NCBI GenBank assembly: GCA_003281455.1
Contig: QCBX01000002.1
Coordinates: forward strand, 1-64,000
Direction of reading: 5' to 3'
DNA length: 64,000 nucleotides
Source: Prochlorococcus sp. AG-347-J21
GTDB lineage: Bacteria; Cyanobacteriota; Cyanobacteriia; PCC-6307; Cyanobiaceae
Part shown: positions 1 through 11,210 of the stretch, one piece after another
Layout of the letters: every line of letters begins with the position of its first letter
Position numbering within the stretch: the first letter of the stretch is position 1
Translations under genes and position numbers: made by a program
The notes under the pieces: model-generated
Seen by the model: only the letters and a program-made list of their open reading frames with translations
Database searches by the model: none
Told to the model about the DNA's origin: nothing

Positions 1-1622
1 CTTCGAGAGCTAGCTCAATTTCTGCTGATTTAGTTCTCACTCCAGAATTATCACTATGGGGATATCCAGCAAAAGACCTACTTCTAAAAAAAAATTTAAT
101 CAAAAATCAATATCAAATTCTTGACAAATTAGCCTTAGATATTAATAAAAAATATGGAAACTTAAGTATCACAGTCGGGATAGCTGAGATAATAAATGAT
201 TCTTTTTTCCCAAATCTTTATAATTCTGTTGCATTGCTTGAGGGCGGTGCGTGGAAAATAATTGCTCGTAAAATTATTCTTCCCACCTATGAAGTATTTG
301 ATGAGAAAAGATACTTTAGATCAGAAGAAAAAGTTTCTGTATTAACAAAAGAAATTAATAATAAAACTTGGCGACTTGGCTTTACAATATGTGAGGATTT
401 ATGGGTCAACAAAAACATAGAAGGTAGAGGAATTCATAAAAAGAATCCAATTTTTGATTTAAAGAAAAAAAAAGTTGATATCTTAGTGAACTTATCGGCC
501 TCCCCATTTACCTTCAAAAAATTAGAGCTAAGATCCAAAGTTTCCAGCTTTGCTGCGCAATATCTTCAAGTACCGTTGATATACGTAAACCAGATTGGAG
601 CGAATGATAATTTAATTTTTGATGGAAATAGTTTTGTTCTTGATAAGAATGGCTCTAAAATTAAGCAATTAAAATCTTTTTCAGAAGACCTCTCCAGTTG
701 GGACATTGAGCAAACAAAACCTCAAAAAAATAAATTTGAAAAGTCTGAGATGTCATCAATTTTTGATGCATTAGTCCTTGGTGTTAGGGATTATGCTCAA
801 AAATGCGGTTTTAAAACAGCTTTAATTGGACTAAGTGGTGGTATTGACTCAGCACTAGTCTCAGCGATTGCGACAGCTGCTCTTGGTAGTAATAATATTT
901 ATTGCGTCTCAATGCCCTCTAAGTGGAGCTCATCCCATTCAAAAACTGATGCGAAAGATTTAGCGAGAAGATTAAAAATAAATTTTAATAGCATCCCAAT
1001 TGAAAACCTGATGACCTCTTTTGAAGAATCTTTTATAAAAACCATATCTTTCGAGATGGCTGAAATAACAAATCAAAATATTCAATCGAGGATCAGAGGA
1101 ACGCTTCTGATGGCTTTAGCAAATCAAGAAAAGCATTTATTACTTTCAACAGGAAATAAATCAGAGCTAGCTGTAGGATATTGCACACTTTATGGTGATA
1201 TGAATGGAGGATTATCGGTGATTGGGGATTTATATAAAACTAATGTTTTTAAATTATGCAATTGGCTTGATAGTAAAGATTCAATTAATCATAGAAAAAC
1301 ATATATGTTAGATACTAATGTAAATATAATTGGAGAAAATATACGTACGAAAGCCCCAAGTGCAGAATTAGGTCCTGATCAATTAGATAGTGATTCTCTC
1401 CCACCCTATTCTATTTTAGATAATATTCTTAAAGGAATTATTGAAGAAAAAAAAGATTTACAGCAACTAGAAGAAGATGGTTATAAAAAAGAATTAATTT
1501 TAAAAATAATCTCACTTATAAAAAAAGCGGAATTCAAAAGAAAGCAGGCTCCTCCAATCCTTAAACTAAGCAGTCAATCATTAGGAAGTGACTGGAGAGT
1601 TCCTATAGCAATATCTTATTAA
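1..1622 (+). CDS. nadE: Glutamine-dependent NAD+ synthetase, 3' part (5' end outside window)
   Basis: The enzyme amidates nicotinic acid adenine dinucleotide to NAD+ with ammonia made by its own glutaminase domain. The reading frame is open from base 3, so the true start lies upstream; an ATG- or TTG-only start at 234 would cut through the nitrilase fold. The visible N-terminal part shows the CN-hydrolase triad: Glu in LTPELSLWGYP, Lys in RKIILPTYEVFDEKRY and Cys in FTICEDLW. The C-terminal synthetase domain has the ATP pyrophosphatase loop LSGGIDSALV and the STGNKSE motif. About 539 codons are visible. The stop shares TTAA with the stop of the convergent DUF3326 gene. Confidence 0.96.
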   Translation, partial: SRASSISADLVLTPELSLWGYPAKDLLLKKNLIKNQYQILDKLALDINKKYGNLSITVGIAEIINDSFFPNLYNSVALLEGGAWKIIARKIILPTYEVFDEKRYFRSEEKVSVLTKEINNKTWRLGFTICEDLWVNKNIEGRGIHKKNPIFDLKKKKVDILVNLSASPFTFKKLELRSKVSSFAAQYLQVPLIYVNQIGANDNLIFDGNSFVLDKNGSKIKQLKSFSEDLSSWDIEQTKPQKNKFEKSEMSSIFDALVLGVRDYAQKCGFKTALIGLSGGIDSALVSAIATAALGSNNIYCVSMPSKWSSSHSKTDAKDLARRLKINFNSIPIENLMTSFEESFIKTISFEMAEITNQNIQSRIRGTLLMALANQEKHLLLSTGNKSELAVGYCTLYGDMNGGLSVIGDLYKTNVFKLCNWLDSKDSINHRKTYMLDTNVNIIGENIRTKAPSAELGPDQLDSDSLPPYSILDNILKGIIEEKKDLQQLEEDGYKKELILKIISLIKKAEFKRKQAPPILKLSSQSLGSDWRVPIAISY

Positions 1623-2678
1623 TCACTATAAGAACACTGTTGGATTTTTTTTAAAGGCCGTTTCACTGAATCAAGGTTGATACCTTTTTTGATAGCAAGA
1701 ATTATGCCTGCAGCTTCTAGATAATTATCCACTTCAAAAAGATTGGGATAATCATAAAATTCATTCGTCACTTTCAATGTATTTTGATTTTGTACAGAGA
1801 TAATATTTAAACCTTTTTCAATCCCTGCTAGTACTGCTTCTCCACCCAGTGCCCCATTAGGAACGACAATAGATTCAATCTGATCAGGGTGTAGTGAGAT
1901 TGATTCATTTTTAAGAGGCAATTCAACAATATCAGGTGCATTACTTAACCCAATCAGTACTGATGGTAAAAAGGTGTATCCTATTTCTTCTGCAGCTGCA
2001 CGAGGATCTAAATTTTCATTCAATTCAATTGGATTTAAAGCAGGTGCGTGAGCACAGGGAACTTTTAAAAATTTGCTGATTAAATGACTTATAACTGCTT
2101 CGACTCCAGAAATAGGATCAACCCCTTTCCCCTCTCGATAGATATTTGTTTCTAATGAATCTGAATCATCTGGAAATTTTGCCACAATTGCTATTGCCGT
2201 AACTCCTTTTTCTATTAAAGATTTTCCAGCATCAATTAAAGTATCAGGATTTTCAATTGTGCCACAACTGATTTCAGAAGAATCAGAATCAATAACTATG
2301 TTTAATGGCTTTTTTGTAATCACATAAGAATGAACATTAATCCCTAAAGTAGAAACACATGCATCAGCAACTTGTAAATGTCTTACTAATATTTCTTTTT
2401 CAATGGCCGAATCAAAAATTATCCCAATTTTTTTGTTGCTTTACCCTTTTTAAAGCGATTTCTCCTTTAGCAAGTCGGTCTAAACTATAGCCCTCAACAT
2501 AAAAAATATTTTTATCTTTTTCAGAAAAAGTACCGCCATTCATAACATTTGGATGAGTAATTAAACATCCACTTGCGGATGCTAATAATTTAGCGGTAGG
2601 AAGTGCATCCCCAGCAAAACCTCCTACTTCACAACCAATACCAGTTGGAATTATGAAAATTGTTGGTGAATTTTCCAT
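1619..2678 (-). pseudogene. DUF3326 family protein, reading frame interrupted by a one-base shift
   Basis: Two adjacent minus-strand frames together make one DUF3326-like protein, a family of unknown function that I know mainly from cyanobacteria and plants. The N-terminal part (2678 to 2412) begins MENSPTIFIIPTGIGCEVGG and runs to a stop after LKRVKQQKNW. The C-terminal part is open from about 2440 down to 1619. The frames meet at a run of seven A (plus-strand T at 2428-2434). Removing one A joins KRVKQQK directly to IGIIFDSAIEKE and gives about 352 residues, a sensible full length. The GTG at 2323 that would start the second frame lies inside the family's sequence, so it is probably not a real start. 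It could be a mutation, a base-call error, or slippage-rescued expression. Confidence 0.8.
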
Positions 2679-2704
2679 TATTAAAAATATTTCATTTATA
2701 TTTT

Positions 2705-2896
2705 TTAATTAGCCAAGACAGCTTTAATTTTAAGTTTTTTTGTTCCAAAAGAGTCAATAGAATTTTGAATATCAACAATTGACCATCGAATTACATCACC
2801 TCTTTTTTCTAAATTTTCAATTATAAATTCCCTTAAATTTTTTAATTTTATGGAGACTGGCCAATCCAAATAATAATCAATTGAACTTAATTTCAT
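2705..2896 (-). CDS. Small conserved-looking protein of unknown function (63 aa)
   Basis: I do not recognise a family. The product is short, mixed alpha/beta in character and without membrane segments or cysteines. Its ATG overlaps the end of the upstream ferredoxin gene by four bases (ATGA arrangement), which implies translational coupling and supports it being a real gene. It lies between the ferredoxin and the DUF3326 gene on the same strand. Confidence 0.65.
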   Translation of the reverse strand: MKLSSIDYYLDWPVSIKLKNLREFIIENLEKRGDVIRWSIVDIQNSIDSFGTKKLKIKAVLAN

Positions 2897-3219
2897 TTTT
2901 GATATTTACCAAATTGATCATTATATAAATCATCTTCGACTTCTTTACCAATAACAATATTTAAATCTGACTTAGGATATGCCACACACAAAAGTGAAAA
3001 GCCCCTTTCCCTCAAATCATCATTTAATCCCATAGCATCTTCTTGATCTACAGATCCCTCCAATATCATGGATGCACAATCTGTACAAACTCCTGAACAA
3101 CAACTACTTGGTAAATCTATTCCATTTATTTTTGCCGCTGAAATAATATCTTGATCATCAGAACATAAAAAACTAAAAGTCTTTTGCTCAAATTGAACTT
3201 TGATATTGTATTCAGGCAT
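2893..3219 (-). CDS. Plant-type [2Fe-2S] ferredoxin
   Basis: A soluble one-electron carrier of 108 residues. The cluster ligands are visible as Cys40-x4-Cys45-x2-Cys48 (CCSGVCTDC) and Cys78 (SLLCVAYP), the spacing of photosynthetic-type ferredoxins. The sequence diverges from the main PetF at the N terminus and has an acidic C-terminal extension (EVEDDLYNDQ), so it is probably a secondary ferredoxin with a special partner rather than the major photosystem I acceptor. It sits 16 bases downstream of atpG, possibly read through from the ATP synthase operon, and overlaps the next small gene. Confidence 0.9.
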   Translation of the reverse strand: MPEYNIKVQFEQKTFSFLCSDDQDIISAAKINGIDLPSSCCSGVCTDCASMILEGSVDQEDAMGLNDDLRERGFSLLCVAYPKSDLNIVIGKEVEDDLYNDQFGKYQK

Positions 3220-3235
3220 ATCCTAAATTTTATTG

Positions 3236-4186
3236 CTAAACTGCTGAACCTCCCACAACTTCTAATATTTCTTGAGTAATAGCTGCTTGTCTGGCTTTGT
3301 TATAAGTTAAATTCAAAGTACTTGCTAATTCTTTAGCATTATCACTCGCATTATTCATAGCTGTCATCCTGCAAGCTAGTTCTGAAGCTGCCGACTCTTG
3401 TAGAGCTCTTAGTACCTGATTCTGTAAATATAGTGGTAATAACGAATCTAAAAGTTGATCAGGACTTTGTTCAAAAACAATATCTGATGGCAACTTCTCT
3501 GAATCACTTTTTTCAATATTTGATTTTTCAACAAGTAACTTACTATCTTTTGTAGTCAACCTAAAAATTTCATCGTTCTCCTCAGCAATTCCTTGAGGGT
3601 CAAGTGGCAAAAGTGTTTGGACAACAGGGGCGCAGCTAACTAGAGTGATGAATTTCGTGTAAATAATTTCCACCCTATCAGAATTTTCTGAAAGAAATTC
3701 AGCTAAAATCTCATTTGTAACCCCTTCAGAGTCCTTGACTGTGGGTACCTGTTCTAGTTCTTTGAAAGTACTTTTAATTACATATCTATCCTTTCTATTT
3801 TGAAAATATCCAATAGCTTTCTTCCCTACCAAAATTAAATTTGGCTGATACCCTTGTTTGACTAATTCTGCATATCTTATTTCTACCTTTTTTATAATAT
3901 TTGTGTTGTAACCACCGCATAAACCTCTATCAGCAGTTATGCAAACCAAGGAAATGCTCTTCACTTCTCTCTTGGATAATAGAGGAGAGTCGACAGCCTC
4001 AAATTGTACTCTAGATTGAATATTTTCTAAGACCCGTGCAAGTTTATCGGCAAAAGGTCTGCTCTTAAGAACTTGATCTTGAGCTCTCCTAACTTTTGCA
4101 GCTGCAACAAGTCTCATGGCCTCCGTTATTTTTCTTGTATTTTTAACGGAAACGATTCGATCTCTAATCTCTTTAAGATTTGCCAT
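3236..4186 (-). CDS. atpG: ATP synthase F1 gamma subunit
   Basis: The central rotor shaft of F1. The 316-residue protein starts with the family signature [24 protein letters not shown] and ends with the conserved helix containing [19 protein letters not shown]. It carries the extra central segment typical of cyanobacterial and chloroplast gamma (roughly residues 195-235) but lacks the chloroplast thiol-regulatory cysteine pair. It is the last ATP synthase gene of the operon, about 20 bases after atpA. The gene is often called atpC in photosynthetic organisms. Confidence 0.97.
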   Translation of the reverse strand: MANLKEIRDRIVSVKNTRKITEAMRLVAAAKVRRAQDQVLKSRPFADKLARVLENIQSRVQFEAVDSPLLSKREVKSISLVCITADRGLCGGYNTNIIKKVEIRYAELVKQGYQPNLILVGKKAIGYFQNRKDRYVIKSTFKELEQVPTVKDSEGVTNEILAEFLSENSDRVEIIYTKFITLVSCAPVVQTLLPLDPQGIAEENDEIFRLTTKDSKLLVEKSNIEKSDSEKLPSDIVFEQSPDQLLDSLLPLYLQNQVLRALQESAASELACRMTAMNNASDNAKELASTLNLTYNKARQAAITQEILEVVGGSAV

Positions 4187-4205
4187 GGTATCTCCTTAAA
4201 TAAAT

Positions 4206-5735
<1,530 letters not shown>

Positions 5736-5753
5736 TTAAGGTTGATTTAAAAG

Positions 5754-6296
5754 TTACTTGGAAAGGGATAAGCCAAGTTTTCTTATTTGTGAAGCAAGGG
5801 AAGCATCAATTACTTTTGATCCTACACTGGCGACGAAACCACCAATAAGAGATGGGTCGATTTTAGTAACAAGTTCTAATTTTTCTGTTCCAGCAATATT
5901 GATGATCTTTTTGGTAATTAAACCTTTCTGTTCATCAGTAAGCTCGACTGCAGAAGTAACAGTTGCCAAAGCAATATTACTATTTTCTCGGTAAATCTCT
6001 AAAAACCTATCAAGAATTGAAGTAAGGATTCCAATTCTTTGCCTATCGGCCAATAATTTTAAGAAATTCAGTAAAGAAGAATTAACCTTATTTGAAAAAA
6101 TTTCAATAATGATTTTCTTCTTAGCATCTGTCTCTAAAATGGGAGAGGATAGCGCCTTCTCCAATTCAGGGGAATTATTTATTAATTCCAAGAGTTGTTT
6201 AACCTCAGAAACCATCTCTTCAGTTTGCGAATTTTCATTCACAACTTGAAGTAATGCCTCTGCGTATGGTGTAGTAACTGAATTTAAAAGTGGCAT
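5754..6296 (-). CDS. atpH: ATP synthase F1 delta subunit
   Basis: A stator protein that joins the F1 head to the b/b-prime stalk. It has 180 residues, the normal length, with the N-terminal helical domain (VTTPYAEALLQVV) and the C-terminal conserved stretch KIDPSLIGGFVASVGSKVIDAS. The start overlaps the atpF stop by one base (TAATG), consistent with coupled translation inside the operon. Confidence 0.96.
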   Translation of the reverse strand: MPLLNSVTTPYAEALLQVVNENSQTEEMVSEVKQLLELINNSPELEKALSSPILETDAKKKIIIEIFSNKVNSSLLNFLKLLADRQRIGILTSILDRFLEIYRENSNIALATVTSAVELTDEQKGLITKKIINIAGTEKLELVTKIDPSLIGGFVASVGSKVIDASLASQIRKLGLSLSK

Positions 6297-6808
6297 TAGT
6301 TCACCTCAATATTGTTAATTGATTGAGTTACCAAATTTTCTTGTGTTGTTTTATCAAGTCGATTTGGGAGAGAATCTAAAGCTTTCTTAATTGCCAGTTC
6401 AACAGCTTCTTTTCGAAGTTGAGAAATTGCTCTGGATGCTTCAGAGCTCTCATCAGAGATTGCACTTTGTTTAATTCGTGCCATCTCCTCTATCGCTTTT
6501 TTCTCACTTTCCATTCTGATTGATTCAGATCTTTTAAGGGAATCTGCTTTTATTTGAGAAGCTTTTTCTTCTGCTAAAGATAAATCTTTCTTCGCCTTTT
6601 CTAAAGCTTGAGTTGCTTTTAGGAGTCGATCTTCAGCATCTTTTAATTCAAGAAGGATTCCTTCTCTCCTTTTTTGAAGCATTTTACCTAGGAAACCAGG
6701 CAAAAATTTATAAAGACCGAAAACAACTACAGCCCAATTAAGGATATTAGTTTCGAATAAATTGAAGTTCAATCCAAAACCTTCTGTAGCTAAAAGAGTT
6801 AAATTCAT
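6296..6808 (-). CDS. atpF: ATP synthase Fo subunit b
   Basis: A membrane-anchored peripheral stalk subunit of 170 residues. One hydrophobic segment near residues 20-40 ([20 protein letters not shown]) is followed by a long charged coiled coil rich in Lys, Glu and Ala. It overlaps the upstream b-prime gene by four bases. Cyanobacteria form a b/b-prime heterodimer, and both genes are present side by side here. Confidence 0.96.
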   Translation of the reverse strand: MNLTLLATEGFGLNFNLFETNILNWAVVVFGLYKFLPGFLGKMLQKRREGILLELKDAEDRLLKATQALEKAKKDLSLAEEKASQIKADSLKRSESIRMESEKKAIEEMARIKQSAISDESSEASRAISQLRKEAVELAIKKALDSLPNRLDKTTQENLVTQSINNIEVN

Positions 6809-7266
6809 TTTTCTAGAATCAATCTATTAACAATAAGTTCGCTTAGATCATCAGCCTGTTTAGAAAGTTGATCACGAGCAGCAGACGTCTGACTTTCAAT
6901 TTCTAGTCTTGCTTTTTCTTTTGAAGCATTTGCTTCATTGTTAGCAAGTTCTAGTGCTTCTTTATAGAGCTTATCAGACTCATTCTCAGCTTCGCTCACA
7001 ATTCTTTGGGCTTCTGTACGAGCACTTTGAAGCTGAGTTAATAAATCAGCTTCTAATTTTTTTACCTCAGAAAGTTTATTTTTGGCCTCAATAATATTAT
7101 TACTTACAAACTTTTCTCTTTTTTCTACAACATTACCAACAGGCTTAAAAAAGAGAGAATTTAATATGTAAGTAAGCGCAACTACTTGTATCGCCATTAG
7201 TGGCAAAGTGGCATTTATATCAAATAATCCACCTTCTGTAGCACCAAAGAAATTAAAGGCCAACAT
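6805..7266 (-). CDS. atpF': ATP synthase Fo subunit b-prime
   Basis: The second peripheral stalk subunit, found in photosynthetic bacteria and plastids. It has 153 residues with an N-terminal membrane segment ([20 protein letters not shown]) and then a coiled coil (ETEAQRI-like heptads, many Glu, Ala and Lys). It lies between atpE and atpF and shares the ATGA overlap with atpF. It is often named atpG in cyanobacterial annotation. Confidence 0.95.
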   Translation of the reverse strand: MLAFNFFGATEGGLFDINATLPLMAIQVVALTYILNSLFFKPVGNVVEKREKFVSNNIIEAKNKLSEVKKLEADLLTQLQSARTEAQRIVSEAENESDKLYKEALELANNEANASKEKARLEIESQTSAARDQLSKQADDLSELIVNRLILEK

Positions 7267-7334
7267 ATGATTCAGTTGAAGTTAAAAAATTAAATTTAAA
7301 TATTGCTAATAAGGATTAGAAGCAATATTAACTT

Positions 7335-7598
<264 letters not shown>

Positions 7599-7657
7599 TT
7601 AATACTTTGATAATCTTTGTTGTCATACACGCTTGGACATCCTTTGTTATAAGAATG

Positions 7658-7676
7658 GGTCTGATATTTTCAGACC
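7658..7676 (-). promoter_or_regulatory. Perfect 7-bp hairpin in the atpB-atpE intergenic region
   Basis: On the transcribed strand GGTCTGA, a five-base AAATA loop and TCAGACC form a perfect stem. No T-run follows, so it is unlikely to be a full terminator. A related GGGTCTG occurs about 40 bases earlier in the transcript. It could be an RNA processing or stability element that lets atpE be expressed more than its neighbours; that role is inferred. Confidence 0.5.
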
Positions 7677-7743
7677 TACGCGATTAAATATTTTGCCAGA
7701 TTACAGACCCTTTGTAAAAGCGTCTGAATGTAATAGAAGACAG

Positions 7744-8469
7744 CTAATGATGTTCTTCAACAGCTTCTCCAATGTAGTAGGCCGCTAAAGTTGCGAAAAT
7801 CAATGCCTGAATTGCACTAGTAAATAATCCTAGGAACATAACTGGTATTGGGAGAATTAACGGAACTAAAAAGACTAGAACACCAACAACAAGTTCATCA
7901 GCCAAAATATTCCCAAACAGTCTGAAAGAGAGTGATAAAGGTTTCGTAAAGTCCTCTAGAATTTTGAAAGGAAGCATAATCGGAGTTGGATGAACATAGT
8001 ATTCGAAGTATCTCCAACCCTTATTGCTTAAACCAGCATAGAAATAAGAAAGTGAAACCAATAAAGCCAAGGCAATAGTTGTATTGATATCTGCAGTAGG
8101 TGCTCCTAATTCTCCACTTGGTAACTTAATCAATCTCCAAGGAATTAAAGCCCCTCCCCAATTACTAACAAAGACGAATAAAAATAAAGTCCCTATAAAT
8201 GGCATCCAATCTCTATAAACTTTTTCACCTATTTGCGTCCTAGCAAGATCTCTTATGTAATCCCAGAGGAATTCAAGCAGGTTTTGAAGGCCTTTAGGAT
8301 CATTTCCCATTTTTTTAGTTCCTAAAGAAATAAAAACTAATAACGCTCCTAATAAAATCCAAGATGTTAAAAATACCTGCCCATGAAGTCTGATATTTCC
8401 AATTTGCCAATAAAGATGTTGACCAACTTCTAATGCTGCAAAATTTGTTAGCAAGGAATTAAAAAACAT
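7744..8469 (-). CDS. atpB: ATP synthase Fo subunit a
   Basis: The stator membrane subunit that forms the proton half-channels against the c ring. It has 241 residues with about five to six membrane helices. The conserved helix [17 protein letters not shown] carries the essential arginine, followed by [22 protein letters not shown]. It is the second gene of the operon, 24 bases after atpI. Plant nomenclature calls it atpI. Confidence 0.97.
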   Translation of the reverse strand: MFFNSLLTNFAALEVGQHLYWQIGNIRLHGQVFLTSWILLGALLVFISLGTKKMGNDPKGLQNLLEFLWDYIRDLARTQIGEKVYRDWMPFIGTLFLFVFVSNWGGALIPWRLIKLPSGELGAPTADINTTIALALLVSLSYFYAGLSNKGWRYFEYYVHPTPIMLPFKILEDFTKPLSLSFRLFGNILADELVVGVLVFLVPLILPIPVMFLGLFTSAIQALIFATLAAYYIGEAVEEHH

Positions 8470-8493
8470 TTGTTTTGAATAAAAAAAATTTAC

Positions 8494-8970
8494 TTAAGAA
8501 CGTGAAAAATAAAGAATGAGTGAAGGCTTATAAATGAAAAAACCTATCATCGCAGGGAAAATATCCAAAGATCCTAGCTTGCTTGCAAAAATAAAGAGGC
8601 AAACTGGAACTAATAGTTGCAATTTTGATACACCTGATGATTCTTTACCAAGTTTTCCTATACTTTTGGCAAGCAAACGTAGGTAAAAAATGCCGGCAAT
8701 TGCACCTATAAAAATACTAAAACCAAAAGTAAAGCCTAGAAAAATTCCAGTTATTGATGCTAATAAAATAGAGACAATAAAAGTAATTCCAAAAATTGTT
8801 AATTGCAATTTTGTGTATTCATCATTTTGGGAAAGCAAATGATCTATTTGATTGGCAATGCCAGATTTACTTTCTTTGATGATCGAATTATTCAGGGATT
8901 GAGGAATTTGAACATTCTCATTAGAAGGATGCTCAAGTTTTTTTCTATTTGAGTCCACTGATGTGAACAT
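8494..8970 (-). CDS. atpI: AtpI-like protein (ATP synthase protein I)
   Basis: A small membrane protein at the head of ATP synthase operons, thought to help assemble the c ring or supply magnesium. It has 158 residues. The first 60 are polar and probably cytoplasmic; four hydrophobic segments follow (for example FGITFIVSILLASITGIFLG and PAMIGFFIYKPSLILYF). Sequence conservation in this family is low, so the call rests on position before atpB, length and topology. A strong ribosome site (GAGGGG) precedes the ATG. Confidence 0.85.
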   Translation of the reverse strand: MFTSVDSNRKKLEHPSNENVQIPQSLNNSIIKESKSGIANQIDHLLSQNDEYTKLQLTIFGITFIVSILLASITGIFLGFTFGFSIFIGAIAGIFYLRLLAKSIGKLGKESSGVSKLQLLVPVCLFIFASKLGSLDIFPAMIGFFIYKPSLILYFSRS

Positions 8971-9235
8971 AGTTTAGAAACCCCTCTGAATGGTTTTAAG
9001 TAAGTATATAAACTCAGGGAATCTATCACGGAGAGGTCCCTTTTAGCTAGTTTTTTTTTATAAAAAATTAATTCTTAAGATTTATGATGAATCTGTCGTC
9101 CATTTATTGCTTTATTCTTCAAAAAAAAATTTATGAAAAGTCATCTTTTTAATTGCGTTAACACTTTAAAACGTTAATAAAAGACTTGGCAAAATCTCAA
9201 TTAAACGTCTCAATAGTAAATATACATCTAAAAAA
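8971..9235. promoter_or_regulatory. Divergent intergenic region, atp operon / ftsW
   Basis: This 265-base region separates the divergent atpI and ftsW genes and should hold both promoters. On the minus strand a TATACT element (9003-9008) stands about 33 bases before the atpI ATG and could be its -10 box. A run of nine T lies near 9051-9059 and a run of nine A near 9121-9129. I see no tRNA, no larger open frame and no known small-RNA motif. Confidence 0.4.
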
Positions 9236-10471
9236 TTGGAGATAAGTCAAGAAAAAATAAAATATAAAAGAATTTCTAAAAGAAAAAAAACCTTTAGTTC
9301 TAATTACAAAAAAAATTTTCGCAATTTAACAGAGTCTATATTTCCCTTACCTTGGGCGATATGGCCTTATGAAGCAAAAATCCTAATTGTCATCATTGGA
9401 ATTTGGTCAATACTAGGAATATGCATACTAGGATCATCAAGTTGGTGGGTAGCTAGTAGGGAAATGGGAAATTGGGCTTACTTCTTAAAAAAACAAATCA
9501 TTTGGACAATTCCGGGAATTGGTTTATTTTTTTTCGTACTTAATACCAATATTAGAAATCTTTTAAAGTATTCAAGAATTATTTTTTATATTTTATTCTT
9601 TTTGATTTTCCTTACCAATCTTACTGGAATTACAGTTAATGGATCTTCAAGATGGCTTGTAGTTGGCAATTTACGTCTGCAGCCATCTGAATTAATTAAA
9701 CCTTTTCTAATTCTAGAAGCTTCTAATCTTTTCGCACATTGGAATCTAGTAAAGAATGATAAAAAATTAATTTCAATTATCACCTTTGGTTTATTAATTT
9801 TATTAATACTTAAACAGCCTAATTTAAGTACTGCATCATTAACTGGAATTTTTCTTTGGGTAATGGGTTTATGTGGAGGAGTAAAACTTAGCTCTCTTTG
9901 CTCATTTGCTTCAATAGGATTAATTACTGGATGGATCAGCATCCTTAATAACGAATATCAAAAACTAAGAGTTACTTCATTTATAAATCCTTGGAAAGAT
10001 CAACAAGAAAATGGATTTCAATTGGTTCAAAGTTTATTAGCTATAGGTTCAGGTGGTCTATTTGGACAAGGTTTTGGACTGTCGATACAAAAATTACAGT
10101 ATCTGCCGTTCATGTATACAGATTTTATTTTTGCCATTTTTGCTGAAGAATTTGGTTTATTGGGATGTACTTTATTCTTAGGATTTTTAGCAGTATTCTC
10201 TTATATAAGCCTAAGAATTAGTCTTAAGTGCAGGAACAATTATACAAAATTAGTTGCTATCGGATGTGGTGTGTTGTTGACAGGTCAATCAATAATGCAT
10301 ATTGCTGTAGCAACAGGTTCAATGCCTACTACAGGGTTACCACTACCTTTCATTAGTTATGGTGGCAATTCATTAATAGCGTCTTTTTTTATTGCAGGGA
10401 TGTTAGTTAGATGTTCATTAGAGTCAACAGGATTCATTGGTATGATTAGTACACGAAAGACTCTTAATTAG
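9236..10471 (+). CDS. ftsW: Cell division protein FtsW (SEDS-family peptidoglycan glycosyltransferase)
   Basis: SEDS proteins polymerise septal peptidoglycan together with a class B penicillin-binding protein. The 411-residue protein has a basic cytoplasmic N terminus and about ten membrane helices. Family motifs include NGSSRWLVVGNLRLQPSELIKP, FGLLGC and the C-terminal PLPFISYGGNS. Identification as FtsW rather than RodA follows the usual cyanobacterial picture and the sequence, but is not certain. No ATG is available upstream of the conserved region, so the TTG at 9236 is the likely start; the ribosome site is weak. Confidence 0.88.
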   Translation: MEISQEKIKYKRISKRKKTFSSNYKKNFRNLTESIFPLPWAIWPYEAKILIVIIGIWSILGICILGSSSWWVASREMGNWAYFLKKQIIWTIPGIGLFFFVLNTNIRNLLKYSRIIFYILFFLIFLTNLTGITVNGSSRWLVVGNLRLQPSELIKPFLILEASNLFAHWNLVKNDKKLISIITFGLLILLILKQPNLSTASLTGIFLWVMGLCGGVKLSSLCSFASIGLITGWISILNNEYQKLRVTSFINPWKDQQENGFQLVQSLLAIGSGGLFGQGFGLSIQKLQYLPFMYTDFIFAIFAEEFGLLGCTLFLGFLAVFSYISLRISLKCRNNYTKLVAIGCGVLLTGQSIMHIAVATGSMPTTGLPLPFISYGGNSLIASFFIAGMLVRCSLESTGFIGMISTRKTLN

Positions 10472-10553
10472 TTAGAATTTAAAGGATTAAATTCAAGCTA
10501 TCGAATCATTTAATTTAGTTATTTCAGAATTATCTCAAAAGGGTAATTTGCTT

Positions 10554-11210
10554 ATGCAGAATGGTCTTAATAGTCCTGGTCCATTTACTATATTTTTGGT
10601 TTTCAGCGCAGGACTTTTAACAAGTCTTGGGCCATGTTCATTATCATTACTGCCAGTAACTATTGCTTATATAGGCGGAACAGAGAAAAATAAATTTAAA
10701 CTTATTAGTTTTTCAGGAGGTGTAGTTTTTTCGCTTGTTGCATTGGGGGCTGCGAGTGGATTCTTAGGTAAAATATATGGGCAAATTCCATCTTATTACA
10801 CTTCATTTGTTGCCCTAATAGCAATAATAATGGGTTTAAATTTATTAGGAATCCTAAAGTTTCAGTTTCCGAATGGACCTGATATAAAAATAATTGAAGA
10901 TAAAATACCAACATTTATAGCGCCTTTTGCCATAGGGACTACTTTTGGACTAGCTTCTTCACCTTGCATTACTCCAGTTTTAGCAACTCTTTTGGCTTGG
11001 GTATCGCAAGCTAAAAACCCGATAATATCTATTATTTTTTTATTTTTCTTTGGGATAGGCCAAGTAACCCCATTAATCATTGCAGGAGCTACTGCAGAAA
11101 ACTTAAAGCAATTTTTAGCTCTTAGAAAATTTAGTCAAATTATTCCGACTTTAAGTGGGATATTTTTAGTTTCCCTAGGGTTATTAAATTTATTTTCAAA
11201 TTGGATTTAA
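10554..11210 (+). CDS. ccdA: Cytochrome c biogenesis membrane protein CcdA
   Basis: CcdA carries reducing equivalents across the thylakoid or plasma membrane to keep apocytochrome haem-binding cysteines reduced (System II). The protein has about 218 residues and six membrane helices. Its two redox cysteines are in SLGPCSLSLLP and SSPCITPVL, both in the expected helix positions. A TTG at 10548 is in frame, but the AAGGG upstream fits the ATG at 10554 better, so I chose the ATG. The stop is followed directly by the ccs1 ATG, so the two are co-transcribed. Confidence 0.93.
   Translation: MQNGLNSPGPFTIFLVFSAGLLTSLGPCSLSLLPVTIAYIGGTEKNKFKLISFSGGVVFSLVALGAASGFLGKIYGQIPSYYTSFVALIAIIMGLNLLGILKFQFPNGPDIKIIEDKIPTFIAPFAIGTTFGLASSPCITPVLATLLAWVSQAKNPIISIIFLFFFGIGQVTPLIIAGATAENLKQFLALRKFSQIIPTLSGIFLVSLGLLNLFSNWI

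Noticed and set aside
2321..2323. GTG as start of an independent 234-residue gene
   Set aside because: Coding sequence continues in frame upstream of it with family-like residues up to the A7 run, so it is internal to the frameshifted DUF3326 gene.
8971..9235. Possible small RNA in the atpI/ftsW gap
   Set aside because: Only homopolymer runs and promoter-like boxes are visible; no stable hairpin followed by a T-run.
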